Assembly (NCBI RefSeq): GCF_002150735.1
Contig: NZ_MUKA01000075.1
Span: 389-64,388, forward strand
Reading direction: 5' to 3'
Source: Streptomyces africanus
GTDB lineage: Bacteria > Actinomycetota > Actinomycetes > Streptomycetales > Streptomycetaceae
Length of the DNA: 64,000 bases
Shown here: positions 25,849-35,061 of the stretch, piece after piece
Numbering within the stretch: position 1 is the first letter of the stretch
Layout: every line of letters starts with the position of its first letter
Program-made: the position numbers and the translations under genes
The notes under the pieces: generated by a model
Databases searched by the model: none
What the model was told of the DNA's origin: nothing
Seen by the model: only the letters and a program-made list of their open reading frames with translations

Positions 25849-27606
25849 ATGACGTTGCTCACGGGCGCGCGGGAGCGCCGGGTGCGGACCGGTGAGGTCG
25901 AGCTGTGCGTGGCCGAGGCCGGTGATCCGCGGCGGCCGACGGTGGTCCTGGTGCACGGCTACCCCGACAGCAAAGAGGTGTGGTCCGAGGTCGCCGCGCG
26001 CCTGGCCGGGCACTTCCACGTGGTGGCGTACGACGTCCGCGGCCATGGGCGGTCGACGGCGCCGCGGCCGCTGCGGGGCGGGTTCACGCTGGAGAAGCTG
26101 ACGGACGACTTCCTGGCCGTCGCGGACGCGGTCAGCCCAAACCGGCCGGTGCATCTGGTCGGGCACGACTGGGGCTCGGTGCAGGGCTGGGAGTTCACCA
26201 CCGTCCAGCGCACCGAGGGCCGCATCGCGTCCTTCACCTCGATGTCCGGGCCGTCCCTGGACCACTTCGGCCACTGGATCGACAGCCGTGTGAAGCGGCC
26301 CACCCCGCGCCGGATCGGCCAGCTCCTCGGGCAGGGCGCCAGGTCCTGGTACGTGTACCTGCTGCAGACGCCGGTGCTGCCCGAGCTGGCCTGGCGCGGC
26401 CCGCTGGGCAAGCGCTGGCCGGGGGTTCTGGAGCGCGTCGAGAAGGTGCCCCGGGGTGACTACCCGACCTCGTCCCTGCCGTCGGACGCGGCACACGGGG
26501 CCTGGCTGTACCGGGACAACGTACGGCCGCGGCTGCGCAGGCCACGCACGGACGCGTACGCGCACGCGCCCGTGCAGGTCGTGACGCCCCTGGAGGACCG
26601 GTTCCTGTCGGAGCGGCTCACCGACGGGCTGGAGCAGTGGGTTCCGGAGTTGACCCGCAGGACCGTGCAGGCGGGGCACTGGATCCCACGCACCCGTCCG
26701 GATCTGCTGGCCTCGTGGATCGAGGAGTTCGTGACGTCCGTGGAGAGCGGACGGTCCCCGGCGCCGGCGCGCGGCAGGCACGCCCAGCGGTTCGGCGGAC
26801 AGCTCGTCCTGGTCACCGGGGCGGGCAGCGGCATCGGGCGGGCGACGGCGCTGGCGTTCGCCGGGAACGGCGCGCGCGTGGTCGCCGTCGACCGGAACGC
26901 ACAGGCGGCGGCCCGCACCGCCGAGTCGTGCCGCCTGACGGGCGCTCCGGCGGCCTGGGCGGAGACGGTCGACGTCTCCGACGAGCAGGCCATGGAGACG
27001 CTCGCCGAGAAGGTCACCACCGAGTACGGCGTGGTGGACGTCCTCGTGAACAACGCCGGGATCGGACTGTCCGGTTCCTTCTTCGACACCACGCCGCAGG
27101 ACTGGAAGAAGGTCCTCGACGTCAACCTGTGGGGCGTGATCCACGGCTGCCGGCTCTTCGGCCGGCGGATGGCCGGGCGCGGGCAGGGCGGCCATATCGT
27201 CAACGTGGCGTCGTCGGCGGCGTACCAGCCGTCCCGGGCGCTGCCCGCGTACAGCACCTCCAAGGCGGCCGTCCTCATGCTCAGCGAGTGCCTGCGGGCG
27301 GAACTCGCCGGGCAGGGGATCGGCGTGACGGCGGTCTGCCCCGGCTTCGTCAACACGGCGATCACGTCCACGGCGCACTTCGCCGGGGTCGGGGCAGGCG
27401 AGGAGAAGCGGCTCCAGCAGCGTGCCGCCCGTCTGTACGGGCTGCGGAACTACCCGCCGGAGAAGGTCGCCGCCGCGATCCTGCGGGCGGTGGTGCGCAA
27501 CGAGGCGGTGGTCCCGGTCACACCGGAGGCGCGGGGTGCGCGCTGGCTGTCGCGGTTCGCGCCGGGAGCACTGCGGGGGATCGCACGGCTGAAGCCGCCG
27601 GTGTGA
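25849..27606 (+). CDS. Alpha/beta hydrolase fused to short-chain dehydrogenase
   Basis: A 585-residue two-enzyme fusion. Residues 1 to about 300 are an epoxide-hydrolase-like alpha/beta hydrolase: VLVHGYPDS (oxyanion hole), GHDWGSVQG with the nucleophile Asp, and GHWIPRTRP with the catalytic His. Residues about 315-585 are an SDR: GAGSGIG (NAD(P) site), NNAGIG, the Ser in VASSAAYQ, and YSTSK with catalytic Tyr and Lys. It may oxidise the product of its own hydrolase. Actinobacterial SDRs with this layout are known but substrates are not. ATG 25849 is used. Confidence 0.92.
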   Translation: MTLLTGARERRVRTGEVELCVAEAGDPRRPTVVLVHGYPDSKEVWSEVAARLAGHFHVVAYDVRGHGRSTAPRPLRGGFTLEKLTDDFLAVADAVSPNRPVHLVGHDWGSVQGWEFTTVQRTEGRIASFTSMSGPSLDHFGHWIDSRVKRPTPRRIGQLLGQGARSWYVYLLQTPVLPELAWRGPLGKRWPGVLERVEKVPRGDYPTSSLPSDAAHGAWLYRDNVRPRLRRPRTDAYAHAPVQVVTPLEDRFLSERLTDGLEQWVPELTRRTVQAGHWIPRTRPDLLASWIEEFVTSVESGRSPAPARGRHAQRFGGQLVLVTGAGSGIGRATALAFAGNGARVVAVDRNAQAAARTAESCRLTGAPAAWAETVDVSDEQAMETLAEKVTTEYGVVDVLVNNAGIGLSGSFFDTTPQDWKKVLDVNLWGVIHGCRLFGRRMAGRGQGGHIVNVASSAAYQPSRALPAYSTSKAAVLMLSECLRAELAGQGIGVTAVCPGFVNTAITSTAHFAGVGAGEEKRLQQRAARLYGLRNYPPEKVAAAILRAVVRNEAVVPVTPEARGARWLSRFAPGALRGIARLKPPV

Positions 27607-27633
27607 CCCCAAGTCGCCTGATGTGAAGGCAAG

Positions 27634-27688
27634 TTGTCCACAGACTCTGCGAATTCGCCTGTGGATAACACCCCTTGGCTGTGGATCA
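27634..27688. promoter_or_regulatory. DnaA-box trio upstream of kptA
   Basis: TTGTCCACA at 27634-27642 (top), TGTGGATAA at 27660-27668 (reverse) and near-match TGTGGATCA at 27680-27688 (reverse) lie within 55 bp, between the hydrolase-SDR stop and kptA. The arrangement resembles the ends of the serS upstream cluster. Confidence 0.6.
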
Positions 27689-27744
27689 AACCTCCAGAGG
27701 GAAACTCAATCGCGTGATTCAGGTCTCTCCCGCACCCTGAGGGA

Positions 27745-28293
27745 ATGGATGAAAGACGCACCGTGAAGGTGTCGAAGTACCTCTCGAAGCATCTGCGGCA
27801 CCAGCCGGAGCGAATCGGGCTGGCACTGGACGAGGGCGGCTGGGTCGAGATCGACACGCTGATCGCCGCAGCCGCCGCCCATGGTTTCCCCGTCACCCGC
27901 GCCGAGCTGGACCACGTCGTCGCCACCAACGACAAGCGGCGTTTCGCCGTCGAGGGCACCCGGATCCGCGCCAGCCAGGGGCACAGCGTCGAGGTCGAAC
28001 TCGGACTGCCGACGGCGACCCCGCCCGCGTACCTCTACCACGGCACCGTCGCCCGCAACCTGGACGCGATCCGGGCCGAGGGACTCAGGCCGATGCACCG
28101 GCATGCCGTGCACCTCTCGCCGGACCGCGAGACGGCGACCCGCGTCGGCGCCCGCCGTGGCCGGCCGGTCGTGCTGGCCGTGGACGCGGCCGCCATGCAC
28201 CGCGACGGCCATGTCTTCCAGGTGAGCGCGAACGGCGTATGGCTCACCGAGGCCGTACAGCCGCGGTATCTGCGCTTTCCAGGGCCTCACTGA
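27745..28293 (+). CDS. kptA: RNA 2'-phosphotransferase (Tpt1/KptA family)
   Basis: A 182-residue enzyme. Tpt1/KptA transfers an internal RNA 2'-phosphate to NAD, in yeast the last step of tRNA splicing; the bacterial role is unclear. Features: [12 protein letters not shown] with the catalytic Arg 18-His 19 pair, RIRASQGHS with the second Arg, YHGT, HLSPD, and [11 protein letters not shown] with the last Arg region. Length and motifs are complete, so it should be active. The ATG at 27745 lies just after three DnaA boxes. A parS lies about 35 bp downstream. Confidence 0.94.
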   Translation: MDERRTVKVSKYLSKHLRHQPERIGLALDEGGWVEIDTLIAAAAAHGFPVTRAELDHVVATNDKRRFAVEGTRIRASQGHSVEVELGLPTATPPAYLYHGTVARNLDAIRAEGLRPMHRHAVHLSPDRETATRVGARRGRPVVLAVDAAAMHRDGHVFQVSANGVWLTEAVQPRYLRFPGPH

Positions 28294-28326
28294 CGCGCGG
28301 TGCGGGACGAGCCGCGCACGGTGACT

Positions 28327-28340
28327 GTTTCACGTGAAAC
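28327..28340. promoter_or_regulatory. parS site upstream of LLM oxidoreductase
   Basis: Perfect GTTTCACGTGAAAC (16-bp palindrome with flanking T and A), 37 bp before the ATG at 28377 and 34 bp after the kptA stop. Confidence 0.9.
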
Positions 28341-28376
28341 ACGGTCCAGCCGCTGCGCTCCCTTAGGCTCGATGCC

Positions 28377-29279
28377 ATGAGTCTGCGTCTGAGCACCGTG
28401 ATCCTCCCCTATCAACGCTGGCAGGAAGGCGGTCGTGCGGCCTGGACGCGTGCCGAGGAGCTCGGCTTCCACACCGCGTACACCTACGACCACCTGTCGT
28501 GGCGCAGCTTCCGGGACGGCCCCTGGTTCGGCGCCGTTCCGACCCTCACCGCCGCCGCGACCATCACCGACCGGCTGCGGCTGGGCACTCTGGTGACCTC
28601 GCCGAACTTCCGGCACCCGGTGACTCTCGCCAAGGAGCTGATCTCCCTCGACGACATCTCCGGCGGCCGGGTCACCCTGGGCATCGGCGCGGGCGGCTCG
28701 GGCTTCGACGCCACCGCGCTCGGCCATGAGCCGTGGACCCCGCGCGAGCGCGCCGACCGCTTCGCCGAGTTCGTCCCGCTGCTCGACCGGCTGCTCAGTG
28801 AGGACGCGGTGTCGTACGAGGGGGACTTCTACTCGGCGCACGAGGCACGGAACATCCCCGGCTGTGTGCAGCGCCCCAGGCTGCCGTTCGCGGTGGCCGC
28901 GACCGGGCCGCGCGGAATGCGTCTGGCCGCACGGTACGGGCAGGCGTGGGTGACCACCGGCGACCCGAAGCTGTACGAGAACGGCACTCCTGAACAGTCG
29001 GTTCAGGCCATTCGCGGGCAGGTGGAGAAGCTCGCCGACACCTGCGCCGAGATCGGCCGGGACATGACCGACCTCGACAAGGTCCTGCTCACCGGATTCA
29101 CCCCGGACCGCGGCGGCCCGCTGCAGTCCCTGGACGCCTTCGTCGACTTCGCCGGCCGGCACCGGGAGCTGGGCTTCACGGAGATCGTGCTCCACTGGCC
29201 CATCCCCGACTCGCCCTTCGCGACGGACGAGAAGGCCTTCGAGCAGATCGCCATGGAGGCGTCGGCGCAGTTGCGCTGA
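28377..29279 (+). CDS. LLM-class flavin-dependent oxidoreductase
   Basis: A 300-residue luciferase-like monooxygenase or reductase using FMN or F420, in a TIM barrel. Recognisable segments are [13 protein letters not shown] near residues 30-45, [19 protein letters not shown], and [13 protein letters not shown] with the following [15 protein letters not shown]. Substrate is unknown. The ATG at 28377 follows GGCTCGATGCC. It is flanked by parS upstream and a small repeat array downstream. Confidence 0.9.
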   Translation: MSLRLSTVILPYQRWQEGGRAAWTRAEELGFHTAYTYDHLSWRSFRDGPWFGAVPTLTAAATITDRLRLGTLVTSPNFRHPVTLAKELISLDDISGGRVTLGIGAGGSGFDATALGHEPWTPRERADRFAEFVPLLDRLLSEDAVSYEGDFYSAHEARNIPGCVQRPRLPFAVAATGPRGMRLAARYGQAWVTTGDPKLYENGTPEQSVQAIRGQVEKLADTCAEIGRDMTDLDKVLLTGFTPDRGGPLQSLDAFVDFAGRHRELGFTEIVLHWPIPDSPFATDEKAFEQIAMEASAQLR

Positions 29280-29350
29280 GGACCTCAGGTGCGCTGAGGG
29301 CCTCACGTGCTCTTGAGGGCTTCAGGTGCTCTGAGGGGCTTGCGAGAAAC
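29278..29350 (+). repeat. Degenerate tandem repeat of about 18-20 bp
   Basis: Directly after the LLM oxidoreductase stop come units resembling CTGAGGACCTCAGGTGCG, then CTGAGGGCCTCACGTGCT, CTTGAGGGCTTCAGGTGCT and CTGAGGGGCTTGCGAG. Four diverged copies, each able to fold back (CTGAGG with CCTCAG). Confidence 0.65.
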
Positions 29351-29437
29351 CCCTCGTGAGGCCCTGGTGAGGGCGGTATCCACTCACCTGTGCGGACTCC
29401 CGCACGCCCGTGCAGGCATATGCGGGACAATGGCCGG

Positions 29438-30307
29438 GTGATCTCAGCGACCCGACAGCCCGAGACCGCGGCCGAGACCGTCCCGCCGCGACTGATCGCC
29501 ACCGACCTCGACGGCACCCTGCTGCGCGACGACAAGTCGGTGTCCCCCCGCACGGTGGCCGCGCTGGCCGCCGCCGAGAAGGCGGGCATCGAGGTCTTCT
29601 TCGTCACCGGCCGCCCGGCCCGCTGGATGGACGTCGTCAGCGACCACGTGCACGGCCACGGCCTGGCGATCTGCGGCAACGGCGCCGCCGTGGTCGACCT
29701 GCACGGCGGCCCCGGCTCCCACCGGTTCGTGAAGGTACGGGAGCTGGAGCGGGCGAACGCGCTGGACGCCGTAAGGCTGTTGCGTGACGCGGCTCCGGGC
29801 ACGGTGTACGCGGTGGAGCAGACGTACGGCTTTTACCAGGAACCGGCTTATCCGAAGCTGCACATGGAGATCCCCGACAGCCTCGCCCCGGCGGAGGAGC
29901 TGCTGTCGCCGGAGCACCGAGCGGCCGGGGAGCCGGTGCTGAAGATCCTGGCCTACCACCCCGAGATGGACCCCGACGCCTTCCTGACCCTGGCCCGGCT
30001 CGCCATCGGTGACCGGGCCAACGTCACCCGCTCCAGCCCCAGCGCCCTGCTCGAGATCAGCGGCCCCGGCGTGTCCAAGGCCAGCACGCTCGCCCTGTGC
30101 TGCGCCGAGCGCGGCATCTCACACGAGCAGGTCGTCGCCTTCGGTGACATGCCCAACGACGTCGAGATGCTGACCTGGGCGGGCCGGTCCTACGCGATGG
30201 GCAACGCCCACCCGGACGTGATCGCCGCGGCCTCGGGACGGACGGTCGCGAACAACGAGGACGGCGTGGCGGTCGTGATCGAGCAGCTGCTCACGGAACT
30301 GCCGTAG
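29438..30307 (+). CDS. HAD-family phosphatase (Cof type)
   Basis: A 289-residue HAD-IIB hydrolase. Motif I is TDLDGTLL, motif II VTGR, motif III the Lys in SKASTLALCCAERG and motif IV FGDMPNDVEML. It is a paralogue of the serS-linked gene at 20604 (shared D-x-SVS-R-T pattern after motif I). The GTG at 29438 is preferred, with GACAAT about 8 nt upstream suggesting a leaderless transcript; an in-frame start at 29390 would add 16 residues. Substrate is unknown. Confidence 0.87.
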   Translation: MISATRQPETAAETVPPRLIATDLDGTLLRDDKSVSPRTVAALAAAEKAGIEVFFVTGRPARWMDVVSDHVHGHGLAICGNGAAVVDLHGGPGSHRFVKVRELERANALDAVRLLRDAAPGTVYAVEQTYGFYQEPAYPKLHMEIPDSLAPAEELLSPEHRAAGEPVLKILAYHPEMDPDAFLTLARLAIGDRANVTRSSPSALLEISGPGVSKASTLALCCAERGISHEQVVAFGDMPNDVEMLTWAGRSYAMGNAHPDVIAAASGRTVANNEDGVAVVIEQLLTELP

Positions 30308-30357
30308 CCGGCGTGGCTGGAGGTGTGACGGCGGTGCGGCTGCGGCTCTCGCCCGGG

Positions 30358-31416
30358 TCAGAGCGACACCCCGCGCGCCGCCAGCCATGACACCGGATCC
30401 ACGGACGAGCCCATCTCCGGCGTGACCCTGGCCTCGAAGTGCAGGTGCGGTCCGGTGGAGTTGCCCGTGGTGCCCGACTGGCCGATCCACTGTCCGGGTT
30501 CGACCTGCTCCCCCTGGTCGACCGCGACGGACGCGAGATGGGCGTACTGCGTGTAGTAGCCGCCCGCGTGCCTGAGCACGATCTCGATGCCGAAGGCCCC
30601 CCCGCAGGACACCTTCACCACCCGGCCCGCGCCCACAGCCCGCACCGGCGTACCGATCGGCACCGCGAAGTCCTGCCCGGTGTGCCGGCTCGACCACCGC
30701 GCACCGCCGCTGCCGTAGGACGCGGACAGCTCGTACGTCTCCACGGGCGCGACCCACGCGGTCGTGAATCCCGTCTCCGGCTGGTCGAGCCGCACGGCAC
30801 CATGGCATGCCCCGGCGGCGGCCGAGGCGTCCGCCTGCCCCTGGAGCTGCGAGCGGGCGGTTTCCAGCTTCTGCTCGATGTCCGCCTTGAGAGCGGCGAG
30901 TTGGGTGTTCCGTTTTTCCAGCGCCTGCCAGTGGGCCGCGGCCCTGGTCTCGTCCGCGGCGAGCCGTGCCTCGGCCCGCCGGCTCTTGGAGATCGCGTTG
31001 TTCACGGCGAGATTCGTCTGGGAGAAGGCGTGCTGGCCCCGCATCAGATCGTCGGGGCCGTCGGCGAGGATCATCTGGGCGGCCACCGGCAGCCCACCGC
31101 TGGAGCGGTACTGGGCACGGGCGATCCTGCCCAGGTCTTCGTGCAGGGCCGCGATGTGCCGCCGCTGACGGTCCAGGAGTTCCTCGGCCCGCTGGGCTCT
31201 GGCCCGTTGCTCCTCGGCCTCTTGGCGCCCCGCCTCGTACTGCTGCGTCGCCACGGCGGCCTCCTCGTACAACCGCACCACCTCGGCGCTGAGCCCCGGG
31301 TCCCCGCCGGTATCGCTCCCGGGTTCCCTGGGCGCCGCCGTCGGTCCGGCCGCCAGCACCGCCAGCGCGCACAGCAGGACCGGAACCAGCAGACGATGGC
31401 GGCGATATGAGCGCAT
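30358..31416 (-). CDS. Secreted M23 peptidase with coiled-coil domain
   Basis: A 352-residue exported protein. A signal peptide (YRRHRLLVPVLLCALAVLAAG) is followed by a long coiled coil (about 45-195, rich in E/Q/R/A), then an M23 (LytM/lysostaphin) domain: HTGQDFAVPIGTP (metal ligands His and Asp), YYTQYAHLA and HLHFEARV (catalytic and metal His). It probably cuts peptidoglycan cross-links, or regulates a partner hydrolase through the coiled coil as EnvC does. All metal residues are present. It runs convergent to the second HAD gene. Confidence 0.9.
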   Translation of the reverse strand: MRSYRRHRLLVPVLLCALAVLAAGPTAAPREPGSDTGGDPGLSAEVVRLYEEAAVATQQYEAGRQEAEEQRARAQRAEELLDRQRRHIAALHEDLGRIARAQYRSSGGLPVAAQMILADGPDDLMRGQHAFSQTNLAVNNAISKSRRAEARLAADETRAAAHWQALEKRNTQLAALKADIEQKLETARSQLQGQADASAAAGACHGAVRLDQPETGFTTAWVAPVETYELSASYGSGGARWSSRHTGQDFAVPIGTPVRAVGAGRVVKVSCGGAFGIEIVLRHAGGYYTQYAHLASVAVDQGEQVEPGQWIGQSGTTGNSTGPHLHFEARVTPEMGSSVDPVSWLAARGVSL

Positions 31417-31554
31417 GTCAGTGATCGTCGCCCAGCCCGGGCGCCCTGGCCCTGTTCACCTCGTACGGCCGGGGGACCGACTGCCCCGAACGGCTCAGTG
31501 CGGCGCCGGTCGGACTCTGTCAGGGGGCGCTCGGTGCGGCGCCGGCCGGGCCCG

Positions 31555-34500
31555 CTAAGGCGCGGCCGTCAGCGACTCCGACGCCGCCTCCCGCTCCGCC
31601 ATCTCCCGCAGCGGCCCGTCGACGGCCACCAGCTCCGCGTACGTCCCGCGCTGCACGACCTGTCCCTGGTCCAGCACGATCACTTCGTCCACCGCCTCCA
31701 GACCCGCCAGCCGGTGCGTGATGAGCAGCGTCGTGCGGCCCTCGGTGGCGGCCAGCAGGTCGGCGGTGAGCGCGTCGGCGGTCGGCAGGTCCAGGTGTTC
31801 GGCGGGCTCGTCGAGCACCAGGACGGGGAAGTCGGCGAGGAGTGCCCGGGCCAGTGCCAGCCGCTGCCGCTGGCCTCCCGACAGCCGCGCCCCGTGCTCG
31901 CCGACGAGCGTGTCGAGCCCCTCGGGCAGGCCGTCGGCCCAGTCCAGCAGCCGGGCCCGGCGGAGTGCGGCACGCAGGTCGTCCTCCGTGGCGTCCTTCT
32001 TGGCGAGCAACAGGTTCTCGCGCAACGAGCTGTCGAAGAGGTGCGCGTCCTGCGCGCACAGCCCGACGAGCCTGCGCACGTCGTCCCCGTCCAGCGCGTA
32101 CGCGTCCACGCCCGCCAGCGTGTACGAGCCCGCGTCCGCGTCGAGGAAGCGCAGCAGCACCTGCGCCAGGGTCGTCTTGCCGGAGCCGGAGGGCCCGACC
32201 ACGGCGACGCGGCGGCCTTCGTCGAGGGTCAGGTCCAGCCCGGCGAGCGCGTCCCGGTCCTGGCCCGCGTGCCGCGCGGCCAGCCCCTTGACGGCGACCG
32301 GGAACGGCGACGCGGGCGCCTGACGCGGCTGCTCGGGCTCCCCCACGGGCTCCGGGGCGTCCAGCACCTCGTACACCCGCTCGGCGCTGCGGCGCACCCG
32401 CTGCCGGTACTGCACGGCGAGCGGCAGCCCGAGCACGGCCTCGAAGGCGGCCAGCGGGGTGAGGACGACGACGGCCATGGTCACGCCGTCCAGCCGCCCG
32501 GCCGCGACCGCCTGTGCGCCGGTCAGGGCGGCGGCCGTGACGGTCAGGCCGGAGATCAGCGCGGTGAGCCCGTCGCCGAGTGCCGTGGCGGTGGCGGCGC
32601 GCGACGCGATCCGGGTGAGGACCCCGTCGGCCTCGCGTGCCTGGGCGGCCCGGGCGGGCAGGGCACCGGCGACGGCCAGCTCGGCGGTACCGGTGAGCAG
32701 ATCGGCCACCCGCGTCGCGAGCACGCCGCGGGCGGGCGCCAGCCTGTGCTCGGCCCGCCGCGCCACGGCACCCGTGATGAGGGGCACGCCCGCCCCCGCC
32801 GCCAGCAGCCCGGCCGCGAGCACGGCCCCGGCCTCGGGCAGCAGCCATGCCGTGAAACCGACGGACGCGGCCGACACGACGACGGCCGCCCCGGCCGGCA
32901 GCAGCCACCGCAGCCAGTAGTCCTGCAACGCGTCCACGTCCGCCACCAGCCGGGACAGCAGATCACCCCGGCGGGTCCGGCGCAGCCCCGCGGGCGCCAG
33001 CCGCTCCAGCCTGCGGAACACCGCGACCCTGGTGTCCGCCAGCATCCGCAGCACGGCGTCGTGCGAGACCAGCCGCTCGGCGTACCGGAACACGGCCCGT
33101 CCGATCCCGAAGGCCCGCGTCGCCGTCACGGCCACCATCAGATACAGCACGGGCGGCTGCTGCGACGCCCGCGAGATCAGCCACCCGGAGGTCGCCATGA
33201 GACCTACGGCACTCCCAAGCGCGAGGCTCCCGAGCAGCAGGGCGAGTCCCAGCCGCCCGCGCCGGGCACCGGACATGGCGCGGACGCGCCCGAGGACACC
33301 GCCCGAAGCGGGCCGCCCGCCCGGCTCCGCCGGAGAGGCCGCAGGGGGAAGCTCGGCCTCGACGGAGACCGTTCCCTGGTTGCGGACCGCTGCCGACGCG
33401 ACAGGCACCGCGGCGGTCTCGGGCTCCGTCAGCCGCACCACCCGGTCCGCCACCCCCAGCAGCGCCGGGCGGTGCACGACGAGCAGCACCGTCCGCCCGG
33501 CCGCGAGCCGCCGTACGGCCGCCACGACCTCGGCCTCCGTGGCCCCGTCCAGCGCGGCCGTCGGCTCGTCGAGCAGCAGCACGGGCCGGTCCGCGAGGAA
33601 CGCCCGGGCCAGCGCGAGCCGCTGCCGCTGCCCGGCGGACAGCCCGGCCCCGTCCTCGCCGAGCACGGTGTCCGCGCCGTCGGGCAGCGCCTCCACGAAC
33701 TCCAGCGCCCCGGCGTCCCGCAGCGCCCGCCGTACCGCGTCGTCGTCGGCGTCGGGCCGCGCCAGCCGTACGTTCTCGGCGATCGTCCCGGCGTACAGAT
33801 GCGGCCGCTGCGGCACCCATGCGATCCGGGACCGCCACTGCTCCAGGTCCACGTCGGCGAGGTCGGCTCCCCCGATCCGCACCCGTCCTCCGGCCGGTGG
33901 CACGAATCCGAGCAGGACGTTCAGCAGCGTCGACTTGCCGGCACCGCTCGGCCCGACCAGCGCGACCGTCTCCCCGGGCTCGACGGTGAAGGACACGCCC
34001 GACACGGCGTCGGCGGCCCGCCCGGGGTAGCGGACGGTCACTCCCTCGAAAGCCAGCGCACCGGGCGGTACGGCCACGGAACCCGACGCCGGAACGGGTG
34101 TCTCCAGGACCTCGAAGATCTCCTCGGCCGCGGCGAGCCCCTCCGCCGCCGCGTGGTACTGCGCCCCGACCTGCCGCAACGGCAGATACGCCTCGGGGGC
34201 CAGGATCAGGATGACCAGGCCGATGTACAGATCCATCTCGCCGTGCACCAGCCGCATGCCGATCGTCACGGCGACCAGCGCCACCGAGATCGTCGCGAGC
34301 AGCTCCAGCGCGAAGGAGGAGAGGAAGGCGATCCGCAGGGTCCGCATGGTCGCCTGCCGGTACTCGCCGGTGATCCGCCGGATCGACTCGGCCTGCGCCT
34401 TGGCCCGCCCGAAGACCTTCAGCGTCGGCAGCCCCGCGACGACGTCCAGGAAGTGCCCGGACAGCCGCGACAGCAGCCGCCACTGACGGTCCATCCGGGA

Positions 34501-35058
34501 CTGGGTGGCCCAGCCGATCAGCACCATGAAGACCGGGATGAGCGGCAGGGTGCCCACGATGATGGCCGCGGAGACCCAGTCCTCGGTGACGATCCGCGCC
34601 AGCACCGCCACCGGCACGACCACCGCGAGACCCAACTGCGGCAGATACCGCGAGAAGTAGTCGTCGAGGGCGTCGACGCCCCGGGTCGCCAGGGCAACCA
34701 GCGAACCGGTCCGCTGCCCGCTCAGCCAGCCCGGCCCCAGCTGAGCGGAACGCTCCAGCAGCCGCCCCCGCAGCTCGGACTTCACCGCCGCGCTCGCCCG
34801 GTGCGCGGCGAGCTCGGTGAGCCAGCCGACCAGCGCCCGGCCGACCGCGACAGCGGCCAACAGCAGCAGGGGAGTGCCGAGGTCGGACACCGTCATGCGG
34901 TGCTGGAACGCGCCGACCACCACCTCGGCGATGAGCATCGCCTGTGCGATGACCAGCCCCGCCCCGACGGCGCCCAGGGCGACGACCGCCACCAGGAAGA
35001 CCCGGGTGGCACGGGCGTACCGGAGCAGACGCGGATCGATCGGTTTCACGTGAAACAC
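31555..35058 (-). CDS. cydCD: Fused CydD-CydC ABC exporter
   Basis: A 1,167-residue double ABC exporter. Residues 1 to about 560 are the CydD half with six membrane helices and Walker A GPSGAGKST near 371; about 600-1167 are the CydC half with Walker A GPSGSGKTT near 957. Each has its own LSAGQ or LSGGQ signature and LLDEP/VLDEP. CydDC exports glutathione-like thiols and cysteine and is needed for cytochrome bd assembly. It starts MFHVKP because a perfect parS overlaps the start. Only 3 bp separate it from cydB, so it is operonic. Confidence 0.95.
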   Translation of the reverse strand: MFHVKPIDPRLLRYARATRVFLVAVVALGAVGAGLVIAQAMLIAEVVVGAFQHRMTVSDLGTPLLLLAAVAVGRALVGWLTELAAHRASAAVKSELRGRLLERSAQLGPGWLSGQRTGSLVALATRGVDALDDYFSRYLPQLGLAVVVPVAVLARIVTEDWVSAAIIVGTLPLIPVFMVLIGWATQSRMDRQWRLLSRLSGHFLDVVAGLPTLKVFGRAKAQAESIRRITGEYRQATMRTLRIAFLSSFALELLATISVALVAVTIGMRLVHGEMDLYIGLVILILAPEAYLPLRQVGAQYHAAAEGLAAAEEIFEVLETPVPASGSVAVPPGALAFEGVTVRYPGRAADAVSGVSFTVEPGETVALVGPSGAGKSTLLNVLLGFVPPAGGRVRIGGADLADVDLEQWRSRIAWVPQRPHLYAGTIAENVRLARPDADDDAVRRALRDAGALEFVEALPDGADTVLGEDGAGLSAGQRQRLALARAFLADRPVLLLDEPTAALDGATEAEVVAAVRRLAAGRTVLLVVHRPALLGVADRVVRLTEPETAAVPVASAAVRNQGTVSVEAELPPAASPAEPGGRPASGGVLGRVRAMSGARRGRLGLALLLGSLALGSAVGLMATSGWLISRASQQPPVLYLMVAVTATRAFGIGRAVFRYAERLVSHDAVLRMLADTRVAVFRRLERLAPAGLRRTRRGDLLSRLVADVDALQDYWLRWLLPAGAAVVVSAASVGFTAWLLPEAGAVLAAGLLAAGAGVPLITGAVARRAEHRLAPARGVLATRVADLLTGTAELAVAGALPARAAQAREADGVLTRIASRAATATALGDGLTALISGLTVTAAALTGAQAVAAGRLDGVTMAVVVLTPLAAFEAVLGLPLAVQYRQRVRRSAERVYEVLDAPEPVGEPEQPRQAPASPFPVAVKGLAARHAGQDRDALAGLDLTLDEGRRVAVVGPSGSGKTTLAQVLLRFLDADAGSYTLAGVDAYALDGDDVRRLVGLCAQDAHLFDSSLRENLLLAKKDATEDDLRAALRRARLLDWADGLPEGLDTLVGEHGARLSGGQRQRLALARALLADFPVLVLDEPAEHLDLPTADALTADLLAATEGRTTLLITHRLAGLEAVDEVIVLDQGQVVQRGTYAELVAVDGPLREMAEREAASESLTAAP
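35043..35056. promoter_or_regulatory. parS site overlapping the cydCD start codon
   Basis: Perfect GTTTCACGTGAAAC covers codons 1 to 6 of cydCD (the last base of ATG through the first base of the proline codon). Being coding, it is read as FHVK. Confidence 0.9.
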
Positions 35059-35061
35059 ACC

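Noticed and set aside
29278..29350. CRISPR array
   Set aside because: Units are adjacent and diverged with no spacers and no cas genes in the window.
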